Assembly: GCA_905182985.1 (NCBI GenBank)
Contig: CAJJDN010000091.1
Span: 349,946 to 413,945 of the forward strand
DNA: 64,000 nucleotides
Reading direction: 5' to 3'
Source: Paramecium sonneborni
Taxonomy: Eukaryota > Ciliophora > Oligohymenophorea > Peniculida > Parameciidae
This document shows, in pieces, positions 50,901-62,669 of this stretch (positions within the stretch are counted from its first letter, which is position 1; each line of letters starts with the position of its first letter). Both the position numbers and the translations under genes were made by a program. Under the pieces are notes generated by a model. The model did no database searches and was not told the origin of the DNA. It worked only from the letters and a program-made list of their open reading frames with translations.

Positions 50901-53622
50901 AATTAAAAGATTGAATATGAACATTTTAAACAATCAGGAGCACAATCTTTTACACAATTTAAATAAGGATCCCATCTATACCCATCATTACATTCTACTT
51001 CAGATTCTATCGGACGAATATAATTATAAGATCTTTAATAATAATACTAATTTGGTAGGAATTTTATCATAAAACTCTACACTCTTTAAACCCAAGAATC
51101 ATAAATCAAAGTATCTCCTTCAATTACTATTTTTGAATTAGTAATTTAATTTGGATAACAATTCCCTAATATTATAGAACTAGTATATCCACTTTAACAA
51201 ACAATACATCTAATTGACTATTGAGGAGTGAAAATACATTGTAAACAGTTGGAAATGAATTTATTACAATTAATTATTTCTGGTGCAACATTAAAATCAG
51301 TAGATGATAAAGTACATATTTCTTAATTTTAAAAGTTTATATATGACCTCAAACAATTTCTAATTTATGGTTCTCCATAGATACATTTACCCATAGTAAA
51401 ATCAAAAATATAATCATATTCACACAGAGCACATCCAACACTAACTAATTCATCAATATAAAATTTTTAAAAATCACTATATAAAGTGCATTTGGATAAA
51501 TCATCTTAAATATACTCAAAACAATATTTGCAATTTTAAATTGGACATAATTTACAATCTCCTTTTGAATTTATATAAAATGGGGTTTGACAATCCTTAT
51601 ATTTAAAATATTTGATTAAGGAACTCTATAATATACATTTTCCATCTATTATTTCAAGATTGCTTTTACACTTAATACAATTAATCTTAGTAATTGATAT
51701 TGAACAAGTTATGCACAGTTCTATTGAGCATTCATAATATTTTTCGATATCAAAGTTATCTGTTAAATCCCTGTTAAATTAATTGAATGATTTAAAACTT
51801 TTTTAAGAAATTTAAAAATCATCATAAATATTAGAACCATCAAAAGATGATTATTCATTGCAATATCTGCATAAAAAAAATTCAGAACCATCATAAGAGT
51901 AATATTATTTTGAATAAGAAGTTGTTTATGCTGTTTTTCCATTTGGGTCAATGTAAGCAGTTGTAGAGCATGTCAAATTTTAATACCATCCTTTTACATT
52001 TTATATACAATCCAAACAGGATATTAATTTATTAGAAATTATTTAAGGACTTTAATATGATTAAAAATATACCAAGCATAACAAAAGTCTTCAAATTCAA
52101 AATAACCAAATTCACATTCATTTTCTTTTTGTAAAGAATTAATTTAGATCTTCTAATCAAAGTTTGATTTACACTTTGAGTTTATTTGATCATCTAAATA
52201 ATTAAATGGACAAATGCAAGCTTTTTATTCTTTAAGGTATATTCTTTATGATAATATTGAGCAAGACAAACAATTTGTCCTTGTTGGACCATCACAATCT
52301 TCGCATGAATAATCACAATTTTATTATTCTATAAAATCATCACAATTTAAAAATATTTTTTTCCTTGTCTCAATATTAAAATAATTCTTCTATTTCAATA
52401 AATTTCCAAATAGCAATTTAAATTATATGTTTTTGAATTAATTAACATTATATGTATAAGAGTATTCATAAATTTAAAAAGATTCATAAAATTTTATTTC
52501 TATCAAAATTTAATTAGATCTAAAACTTACGAATAATTTGTGCCAAATAAATATTGAATGATGGATTTAAAACTCCCTTGTTAAAAGAAAATTATTATCA
52601 CTACTATCGAAATCTAAAGCTACAGAAGGAAAGTTATAACTATATGTAGTAAAAATTATGAAATAGTTTTAATAAGACACTCTATAAAATAATTAAAATG
52701 GTGCTAAATTAGGATTCAAAAATTTTTCAATTTCTATATTTGGTGTTATTTTGAAAAACTGAAAAGTGAACTCATCATCAACTTGATGTATCTCTTTTAT
52801 TCTAAACCAGCCAACAAAAGTAAAAGTATCACTATTTATATTTTATGAGCCATATATCTTTATATCAAAAAAATTTAAATTAAAATCTTAAATTAAATTA
52901 TCATAATTGCTATCGCAATTTAATGAAGGCAAAAAAAATTAATAGTTTTAAAGGTAATAATTTTATTAAAAATTATTTAATTCTATTAATTCCATAAAAG
53001 ACTAAATTCCATACATCCTTCCTGGAAAATATGAAATTTTTGATCCAATTTCAATAGATTTGAAATTAGAATGTTGTACAATTAAGCCACCTCCTACATT
53101 TAGGATAAGATTCTCTATTTGAAATATATGTGCATCTAAAATTTTGTAATGCCAAAAAGCTTATTCGTTTTTTCCTATCATATATTCAAGTTTATTGTCC
53201 ATATACCAATATTGAAATAAAAATAAATACCAAACATTTTCATATTCAAATGGATCTATTTTCAAAGATTGTTCATGTTATTAGCCATCAGCAGTATTAT
53301 AAGCTAAAAACCTATAAATTGTTTTTTCAGGGGAGAGACAATCGTAAAGAATTAAGTACGGACTTCCAGATTCTCCCCTAATGTTAAAATAATGAAAACA
53401 GTTGCTATCCATTAATCCAACCAGCCTTATTTATTAAGTTATACCTAGTGGATTGTATTTTGACCAAATTCCATATAAAATTCCCATATCATTGTTTTTT
53501 AAATCATTCACTGTGAAAATAAATTCCTTTAGTTAAAAAAATGGATCCATAGTTTAGAGGGTAATCTCTGAATGAATCAATTATTAGAGGGAAAAAACTA
53601 ATAACAGAAGAATTTTTTTCAT
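44984..53622 (-). CDS. Giant Cys-rich, beta-helix-like, polytopic membrane protein, paralogue (about 2840 aa)
   Basis: Six exons with introns at 52050-52072, 50748-50770, 46386-46407, 46247-46272 and 45876-45897 (23, 23, 22, 26 and 22 nt). The remaining 8523 nt are exactly 2841 codons ending TGA. A further in-phase 24-nt candidate at 45063-45086 would remove eight residues near the C-terminus without changing frame. Architecture as in the neighbour at 34787-43378: signal peptide MKKILLLLVFSLQQLIHS; secreted domain with GIWSKYNPLG; Cys-rich CDGPTRTNCLSC; CPELCEVC; long beta-helix-like region, which I read codon by codon from about 50.5 to 47.7 kb without a TGA; C-terminal Cys cluster; and multiple membrane segments. 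Four of its five sure introns match positions in the neighbour, which has one extra (40415-40436). Two introns end AAG (52050-52072, 46386-46407). Tandem duplication followed by substantial divergence is likely. Confidence 0.9.
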
Positions 53623-54732
53623 TTATAAAACTTATTTTTTATTGATTAATAATATATGAATTAAATCTTAAAGAATATAATTTAATATATAATAAAATTT
53701 TATCATTAAATTTAAGCTCAATAAAAGTATGTCATCATCCTCTTTATATTTGGTTTTTAAATATTTACATTGTCTTAGAGCATGATTTGCTATATTTAAC
53801 TTTTTTTGAAAAGCAATTGTATGCTTCATTTCATTTATCAAAAAATTTTAGTTGTAAATTTTTTACTTTATTTTATAAAGTTTATTAAGGATTTGGCCAA
53901 GTATTTTAATTTGATTGCTTTTTTAAGTAAAAAATAATTTCTCTAAGAAGTAGCTTTCGTTGGAACATTTATGGCTTTTATAATATAAAAATGAGAAATC
54001 CAAAGAGAAAACTTAGTAAACTCAGATTGTTGGTAAACTTGTAAAATTATTACATAAAAATTAATTAAAATAAGGTAATAGGAAAATCCCCTCTCTAACA
54101 GTTTGTGGATGATAATGATAAACTTGAAATATATTATGTGTTAGATATTAGGCGAGTTTTTATATTAAAATGAATAATCTTATAATACTGCATATATTAT
54201 TATAAAACCATTTTAAAGAATGAATTTATAGCTAAATAATAATAAAATGGCAATTTTTTACGATTTTTCTAAAAATTTTACAATTAGATATTCTTCATAT
54301 CGATTGAACAAATTTAATATAAATTTTCTTATTTAGCCACAATTTATAATTTAATTAAATTAATCTATTAATTTATTGATGAAATAATCTCATACAGAAC
54401 AAATTTATATCAGATTGTAAAGACTTGTTAAAATCCTAAATTTTAATTTCTTTCCATTAAGACAACTGAATTCCATACTCCCTACATAGTTCTAAAATAT
54501 CATACCTTTAAAATACAAAATTTAGTTTAGCAAATCCATCTCATTTCATAAGTATATGTAATTGTGTGTAAATAAAAATAATTTTTATTAATAAGCAATT
54601 CTAGAACTTTAAATAGCTTTATAAATTTATGAGTATGTTTGGCTTTAAAGTGAAATAATTATTGAATCTTTAGCGCAATTTAATGATGCATTCAAATTTG
54701 AAATTAATTTATAATAAAATATACCTATAGAG
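53623..54732. other. No recognisable gene; upstream of the giant paralogue
   Basis: AT-rich sequence 5' of the 2840-aa gene. It should contain its promoter but no element is recognisable, and no open frame is convincing. Confidence 0.45.
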
Positions 54733-55245
54733 TAAACTTCGGATTTTAATCTATTGTCTCACAAACCCAAAGTAGGTTGAAAACTATTTTGGATGATTTA
54801 GCAGAATCATTCAAATCTAAATTTGATATGATTGATTAGGGAGATACCTCATACATAGATCTTATCAACTAAAATCCAGCAGAATCCTCTTATACTGACA
54901 TAGAGAAATTAATCCGAATTATTGATGGAAGGGAATTAATTAAATGGAATTCTTAAAAGAATTCTTATCTGAAGATGTTAAACAAAGATTATGAATAAAT
55001 GAGATCATGAAATTAAGTCTTTTGTCGAAAATATCAATGATATGATTCTTGTTGTCTCATTTATTATTTAAAATACTATTTCACCTCACCTAAATATGAA
55101 TGCTACTTAAATCAAGTAAAATAAAATTTTTTCCTTTTAAAATGCTAATATTAATTAACAGGAAAAGTTAAAAATATTTGTTTATGATAAATCATTTTTT
55201 CTATTTTTATTTGTTAATTATATGGAAATTTATTAGTATCCTTGA
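54733..55245 (+). pseudogene. Decayed gene of unknown family
   Basis: A plus-strand frame reads SIVSQTQSRLKTILDDLAES, KSKFDMIDQGDTSYIDLIN and SSYTDIEKLIRIIDGRELIK, a charged, well-mixed composition unlike the surrounding spacer, and stops at TGA 55008-55010. Just before the stop a one-base shift opens another frame (DHEIKSFVENINDMILVVSF...) to the TGA at 55243-55245. No start codon or intron explains the change. I do not recognise the family; a former coding region is more likely than chance. Confidence 0.45.
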
Positions 55246-55439
55246 AATTTCAAATAGATTTTATTGTTATGAAATGATATTTTAAAATTTATCTAAAAAA
55301 GAGAATACCATATGGATTATCATACTACTAAAACATTCATTGTTCTACTTAAAAATTTGATTTATTAAAGCTTCTTATTTCAAATATGATAATTAATTGT
55401 TATATTCACCATTAAAAGTTATCCCCTATTTATTAATCA

Positions 55440-55960
55440 TATCATCTCGCTCCAATATACAATAATGATTAAATTAAATAATCTAATTTTGATCTATTTA
55501 TTGCTAAAAAAGATGACCAATTTACCAACTTTTTACCATAATAATATTCACCTCTATAAATTATTTTAGTTTTTCAATTTCCGAAATTATTGCATTACGA
55601 CCTCCTTCATGGAGTAACATACTGCAAATGGATTTATTCAATTTATAGTGTGAACAAAATTTTCGGGAAAAAAAGAAAGGATTAATTAAATAAGCTTATA
55701 AGCTCTAATTATTTTTTTTTAATTATAAATAATGATAAATATAAAATTGTTGGTAAAAGTAATTATTGTTAGGGAATGATAACGGGTAAATGAATAGAAT
55801 TTGATGAGCATAATCGATATTATATGTTAAGTTAATCCAAGGATCTATAATACTAAAAATGGTTTTAACAAATATATATATAAAGTATTCACAATTTTTT
55901 GAGGAAATGCAATATATAATATTAGAGATTAAACATTGGTAAATGAATTAATTTTATGAT
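55440..55960. pseudogene. Relics of GKW/GEY repeat protein on both strands
   Basis: On the minus strand around 55530-55600 a fragment reads TKIIYRGEYYYGKKLVNW, the TYxGEYxxGKKVGxW part of the repeat, with TGA replacing a Trp codon upstream. On the plus strand around 55775-55830 reads GK-stop-IEFDE where the repeat has GKWIEL, again TGA for TGG, and near 55935 NIGK-stop. These are scattered remains of the family represented intact at 15369-17290. Confidence 0.5.
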
Positions 55961-56970
55961 GATAGCTTTTAAAAAAATTATTTGATCGAATTATATTATT
56001 AAAAATAAGATAAGAAATATAAATTAATTATATTAAGTTTAAATTCATTCATTAATTATCAGAATCTAAAATAAATTTCACTATTTGAAAATAAATATGA
56101 TTTAAGAAATTGTGTATTTTTTTACAAAATATTCTTAATATTTTAACAAATTTTTAATAAATATAAAATTTTTATTCAAGATAGGCTGGAAACATAATTA
56201 AAGTTAGTACAATTGGAATATTTTGTTGATGGATTAAGACGAGTATTGATTTAATAGTTAGCCCGGACTTTACATTGCAAAAAAGCTCATAATAATGTGT
56301 TTAAAGAGAATTATACTATTTGATAAAACTGTTTATCATTTAGTTTCTCCTTTTGTATTAAAGAGCAGAAAAATAAGAATTGCAAAAATAAAACGAAGTT
56401 TTAAAGATATCTAATTTCTCTCAAATTGAATTTAATAACTCAATAAATTAATCCTAATAATCATAAATATTAATAAATATTTTTAAGATATTGAGTTGAT
56501 AGCCTAGTTTGAATTAACATATATTCTTTTCTATTTTTTTGACATCTTCCCTATCATTTCATTACTAAAATAATAACCTGGCTCTGCTTTATCATAAGAT
56601 AAAAAATGTTTGATTTTTGCAGCTATTAGCTAAAAAAATATTTTCCTTTGACAATATATTTTGATTAAAAGGAAAATAAATTATTAGAAAATTATAGTCC
56701 AATTGAGATACATTATTTTTACATAAAATAAGCTTTATACGCTCAATTTAATAGTTAAAGATTCTTTGAGTCTATTTAATAAAGGAAATTAATTTGATAA
56801 TATGTAAAGGTATTTGCTTAAAATTTGCTTAATCATTTGATTTTTGGTTCTAAAGTCTGAATAGATTAGGAACAAGAAAGAAATAAGCCAATATCGATTA
56901 GAATTTCTCATAAACAAATGGGGTTTTAATTATTTTAGGAATTATATCCTGCTCTTATTAATATAATCAT
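55961..56970. other. No recognisable gene
   Basis: AT-rich spacer downstream of the repeat-protein pseudogene. Nothing supported on either strand. Confidence 0.45.
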
Positions 56971-58476
56971 TCAATCATCATATATCATTTCTTTATGTAA
57001 CCAGTCATTCATTTCAACCCATGTGCCAACTTTTATACCATTTTTATATTATCCATCATAGGTTATTTCAGACCCAAAACTAAATCCATCAATTACTTCT
57101 ATCCAGTTTCCAATGTTAATACCTTGACCTTTTTCATCATAAGATCCTCCTCCTCTAACCAATAATATTTTAACATTTTACATTTTTTTCTCCCTGTATT
57201 TGATATTCCATCTACCTACTTTAACTCCATTTTTATATTCCCCTTTATAGATAACTTCAGAACCGCTTTTAAAACTATCACTTAATTCAATCCATTTTCC
57301 AAGCTTAATACCTTCACCTTACTCATCATAAGATCCACCATCATGCTCAATATCCCATCTACCTGGTTTATTTCCATTTTTATAATTGCCATTATAAAGT
57401 ACTCAAGAGTCCCTCCAAAATTCGTCGCTTCGTTCAATTCAATTTCCAATCTTGATACATTCACCTTTCTCATCATATGTAACCCCTCCACTAAGTTATT
57501 AGATTTCTTAAAATTTTACATCACTTCTTCTTCAAATAAAATGTCCCATTTACCGACTTTATTTCCATTTTTATATTGACCATTATAAGTAACCTGAGTC
57601 AAATTGTCAAATTTATCAAAAACCTCAATCCAATTTCCAATCTTGATTCCACCTCCTTCATCATATGTACCCTCTCCGTTAGGTAATTAGATTTCTTAAA
57701 ATTTTACATCACTTCTTTTTCAAACCCCCACTAAGTATTATTTTTTTTAGTTTACATTAACTCTTTAAGAAAATAAATATTCCATATGCCTACTTTTTTA
57801 CTTTTATGATATTCACCCTTATATGTAATTTAGGACATATTACAGAAACCTTCACTCAATTCTATCCATTTCCCCTTTTTTTTAAATTATTCATTGTAAA
57901 ATCCCCCACCACTTTAATAATTAATAATGAATATTACATATTTTAATTTTTATAGATATAATTCCCCATTCCATACTTTTAACCATTCAAGTATACTCCC
58001 TTTTCATATACTTTAGCTAGACTAGATTCAAGATAATTAAATCTTTTACCTTTAATAATTCCGAATTAACTCTTTCCATAAACCCTATTTTAATCCAGTT
58101 TAATAGTATCCACCTAATTCTTTAAGAAATTCTCCGTTCCAAATTGTTTTCCACTTCCCAAATTTTTTACAGTCCAATCCATATTGACCCTCAAATTTCA
58201 GATATTTTATTTAATCATAATTATTCAATAAATTAGGATTTTAATCAGAATACATCAACTAATCTCTTTAACAATTGTTAATAATCTTTACATTCTCAAA
58301 ATTGCACCATCCTTTAAATACTATATTTATATATTTGAGGTTAATTTAATTTGGATTTTAACTTTCCAAAGTGATTCATTGATAAAATCTTACTTATCAA
58401 CTTCTATTTCTATCATACCATTTTTCCATAATAATGATTCTTAGCAAACCTTAGTATTTTAAATAAAAAAATCCAT
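56971..58476 (-). pseudogene. Pseudogene of the GGGSYD/GKW/GEYKNG repeat protein
   Basis: Paralogue of the gene at 15369-17290 with the same order: divergent N-terminus (ATG at 58474-58476), FEGQYGLDCKKFGKWK, ELGGYYQTGLKQGLWKELI, then GGGFYN/GKWIEL/GEYxKSKKVGIW repeats, ending at TGA 56971-56973. Several introns are still recognisable (GTA...TAG, one ending AAG). Lesions: in one repeat GNWIE has become GN-TGA-IE and DSQVLY has become DS-TGA-VLY; one repeat is truncated after its GGG; and the intron next to it (near 57680-57720) shows CTAACG where the sister intron 180 nt away has CTTAGT, so the acceptor AG is lost. The final two repeats read intact. Probably non-functional, at least downstream of the first lesions. 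Confidence 0.75.
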
Positions 58477-58608
58477 ATTATTAAAATATTAATAACATTT
58501 CCTCAAGTGCCATCTAGGAAATTAAATTTAATAAGGGATAGAAATTATTAACATAATGATACTCTTCTTCAAAGAATTAAAAATGAAAAATCAAAAAAGC
58601 AGATTTAA

Positions 58609-59877
58609 TTTTACAATAATTTCTTCAGTGGAATTTTACTCCTTATTAATTCTGATACTAGAAGTTTCTCAATATATAAATTCAATTAATCTTTAGTAAA
58701 CTATCTTAATCATTCACATTTTATGGATAAGTTTTTAATTAATTCAGTGAAAATATTTCAACTCTAGAAATTATTCAAATAGACAAATTTTCTGCAAATT
58801 GCTTATTATTTGCGGTATCTTAGCTTTAGATATAATTAAAAATTTTGATACCAAGCTTTATTTCTGGCCATTCTGAATATATCTTTATTGCATGTCTTTT
58901 TGAATCCTGTGTTGAACTAAGATTCGGCTGCAATTAGTATATTCAAATAAACTCTCATCAAGATCATAATTTTCATTTAATTTAAATCTCTAATGTACTT
59001 AATTTTTAATCAGAATCTTAAAATTAGTTAGCTCATTAATCAACTTAAAATTCTAAATGTTAGATCAATTAAAAAAATGTATTTAATTATTTGAATAAAT
59101 CAAGAATTAAGGATTATAAAAGATGAATATCTAATAAATTGATATCATTGCTAACTAAATAAAATAGATACTTAGGGCTAACAATAAATATATTATGAAA
59201 GTGAAAAAATAGAAAATTTTCGAATTTTTCAAGAGAAATATAGAACTTCTGAAGTTCATAATTTAATAAATTAATCTCATTAAGAATCACAAGACAAACC
59301 TTCACAATTCGAACTTATTAACACTATAATAATAATATTATTATTCAGAAATTGAATGTATAAATATTATGGAAGGTCTAACTAAAATAAATAGTCAGAC
59401 TGATTTGATACTTTGTTTGCTAAAAAATTTAATTATTTTTGGAAGTAGGGATAAAATTATTAATTTTTGAGAGAAAGACATTAAATGTTAGTTGAGCATA
59501 AAAGTGATAACATGAGGCTACTCTTGCCATATTAAAAATATTATGGTTAAATAAAGTTAAAGGATTTGAAAAGTTATAGATAATATTTGTTTTCTGATCT
59601 TAAATTTATCGTTTTGGTATTATTTAACGTAGAGGAACAAATATCAAGAGAAACAGATTTAGAATCAGGTAAAAGGGTGAAAATGTGTACTTCTCATGAA
59701 ATTATAATCAACTGACTACTATAAGGAGTTAATTTGATAATTGTCAACTAATAATCCGTAAAATGCTTGCATTTCTATAAGATGTGCTTTGACTATAAAA
59801 TTTAATTTTGCTTTAAAAAAAGAAAAACAAGGTAATATTTTGGTACCTAAAATTTAAAACTAAGGCAAATAGCTAAT
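58609..59877. repeat. 1269-nt exact duplication, copy 1, with decayed minus-strand gene
   Basis: Identical to 59879-61147 as far as compared, separated by a single N at 59878. This suggests two overlapping contig ends abutted with a minimal gap. Within it, minus-strand blocks look like a decayed gene: MKVCLVILNEINLLNYELQK (from 59305), EYTNCSRILVQHRIQKDMQ, and in another frame HAIKIYSEWPEIKLGIKIF and VEIFSLNQLKTYPQNVNDQD. Several TGA stops and frame changes interrupt them. The family is not recognised. The two copies should be counted once. Confidence 0.8.
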
Positions 59878-59878
59878 N

Positions 59879-61147
59879 TTTTACAATAATTTCTTCAGTG
59901 GAATTTTACTCCTTATTAATTCTGATACTAGAAGTTTCTCAATATATAAATTCAATTAATCTTTAGTAAACTATCTTAATCATTCACATTTTATGGATAA
60001 GTTTTTAATTAATTCAGTGAAAATATTTCAACTCTAGAAATTATTCAAATAGACAAATTTTCTGCAAATTGCTTATTATTTGCGGTATCTTAGCTTTAGA
60101 TATAATTAAAAATTTTGATACCAAGCTTTATTTCTGGCCATTCTGAATATATCTTTATTGCATGTCTTTTTGAATCCTGTGTTGAACTAAGATTCGGCTG
60201 CAATTAGTATATTCAAATAAACTCTCATCAAGATCATAATTTTCATTTAATTTAAATCTCTAATGTACTTAATTTTTAATCAGAATCTTAAAATTAGTTA
60301 GCTCATTAATCAACTTAAAATTCTAAATGTTAGATCAATTAAAAAAATGTATTTAATTATTTGAATAAATCAAGAATTAAGGATTATAAAAGATGAATAT
60401 CTAATAAATTGATATCATTGCTAACTAAATAAAATAGATACTTAGGGCTAACAATAAATATATTATGAAAGTGAAAAAATAGAAAATTTTCGAATTTTTC
60501 AAGAGAAATATAGAACTTCTGAAGTTCATAATTTAATAAATTAATCTCATTAAGAATCACAAGACAAACCTTCACAATTCGAACTTATTAACACTATAAT
60601 AATAATATTATTATTCAGAAATTGAATGTATAAATATTATGGAAGGTCTAACTAAAATAAATAGTCAGACTGATTTGATACTTTGTTTGCTAAAAAATTT
60701 AATTATTTTTGGAAGTAGGGATAAAATTATTAATTTTTGAGAGAAAGACATTAAATGTTAGTTGAGCATAAAAGTGATAACATGAGGCTACTCTTGCCAT
60801 ATTAAAAATATTATGGTTAAATAAAGTTAAAGGATTTGAAAAGTTATAGATAATATTTGTTTTCTGATCTTAAATTTATCGTTTTGGTATTATTTAACGT
60901 AGAGGAACAAATATCAAGAGAAACAGATTTAGAATCAGGTAAAAGGGTGAAAATGTGTACTTCTCATGAAATTATAATCAACTGACTACTATAAGGAGTT
61001 AATTTGATAATTGTCAACTAATAATCCGTAAAATGCTTGCATTTCTATAAGATGTGCTTTGACTATAAAATTTAATTTTGCTTTAAAAAAAGAAAAACAA
61101 GGTAATATTTTGGTACCTAAAATTTAAAACTAAGGCAAATAGCTAAT
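59879..61147. repeat. 1269-nt exact duplication, copy 2
   Basis: Second copy of 58609-59877, directly after the single N, with the same decayed minus-strand blocks at +1270. It continues into unique sequence at 61148. Confidence 0.85.
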
Positions 61148-62669
61148 TCATTCATGAATACACTAATAGTGTGGCCTGATTAATAACACCAAATAAATAA
61201 AATTAATTTATTGAGTAGGTACCCAGATTTTGTCCCAATCAATAATCTAAGTCGCTTTTGGAAGAGGTGAAGTATCATCCAACTGTCTTTCATATACATT
61301 TTAGTATATCTGAGTGTGTTTCATATATGAACTCAATGCTGGAAATTCATTGGATTCAAACGTAAACAAGAGCTAAGGCCGAGAGCAGGATCAAGCATCT
61401 GTGAAAGGAGAAAGGTCAAGGTTATAGGTGAAATATCTCAGTAGCTCATAACAAAATTAGTTTAGCTTTTATTTTTGTTATAATTTAGGAAAATTTATAT
61501 ATATGATATTTTTTAGAATTTTAATTAAAGGTAATTTGATTAATGGTTTTTAGTTTTATTATTTGTCTTATTGGTATTAAATAAAATTAATAAAAAACAT
61601 TCAACAAATTTAGTTTATTTTGAATATTTTAGAAATTATAGAAAATATCTTTATTGCTTTGATGAACTTGGCTATTTTATAATTTTTGTTTTATTTTCTT
61701 GTAATAGCCTTCAATCTTTATGAATAGAACTGTTAAAATTAAATTGTCAGTTAATTGAAAGAAAAGGAATTAATTTAAAGAAGTCCATAGGTTGATTTTA
61801 TAAAAAAAAAACATGAGAAGGTTCGATTCAAATAAAGGTTTATTTATAATAAAACTAATTTAAGAATAATGTAGTAACTTATTTTTATTTAAAAGATCCT
61901 TTTGCTTTGATATAGATTTTATTGTATTTACTCCCTCCTCTACAGTTTATCAATATACTTAAATATAAATTATGACGATGTAGCTAATTTCTCGAAATAT
62001 ACTAAATTATTTTTTAATGGTCTATAAATATGTTTCTTCATTATTCTCAAAAATATTAATTTTTTAGTTAGAATTTTATTTTGTAAAAAATTCAACTTTT
62101 CGATGAAGCAACTGCTAATCTGATATCAAAACAAATGATTTCATTTAAAATATGATTAAATAATTACTTAAAGATTAAACTCTTATTACTATTTCACATA
62201 GATTAAAAACTATTGCTGATTATAATAAAGTTTTTGTTACTGAAAGTGAAAAATATTATAGAATTTGGTGAATTATTCATAAAAGAAGCTGTTTAAATGG
62301 AAAATAATAATTAATGAAGACCAATACTTATTAATTTGATAAATATTTTTCATAAAATTTTCAAAAAAAAAATATTCTTTTTATCCCTCGCTACCAAAAT
62401 AATCAAAAAAAAACTATAAAATGGTCAAACACCTTATTTTGTTTACAAAATTATTATTTTAATCTGACAATAAAAAAACACAAAATAAAAAAACTCATTA
62501 AATGGTTAGATTAAAACTTCTAATCGGCAAACCCATGTTGTTTTTGGCATTTTTAGAAAGATGAAATTTTCTATATATAAATAAACTTCATTATTTTTAA
62601 TTAATCCAACTTAATTAAAAACTCGTTTTAAAGACTCTGAATATTTTAACTATTAGCAAAATGTTGGAA
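61148..62669. other. No gene; contains a G+C-richer island at about 61170-61450
   Basis: The first 300 nt are visibly less AT-rich than anything around (hand counts of about 38-42% G+C for 61261-61440). They contain two loosely coding-like plus-strand blocks (TQILSQSIIQVAFGRGEVSS; KFIGFKRKQELRPRAGSSIC) in different frames. I cannot assign a family or an RNA. From 61450 the sequence returns to plain AT-rich spacer with no supported feature. Confidence 0.4.

Noticed and set aside
53130..53381. Plus-strand 83-codon frame
   Set aside because: Antisense to the N-terminal domain of the giant paralogue, which is intact by codon count.
57343..57579. Plus-strand 78-codon frame over the repeat-protein pseudogene
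   Set aside because: Antisense to recognisable GGGSYD/GKW repeats; no independent support.
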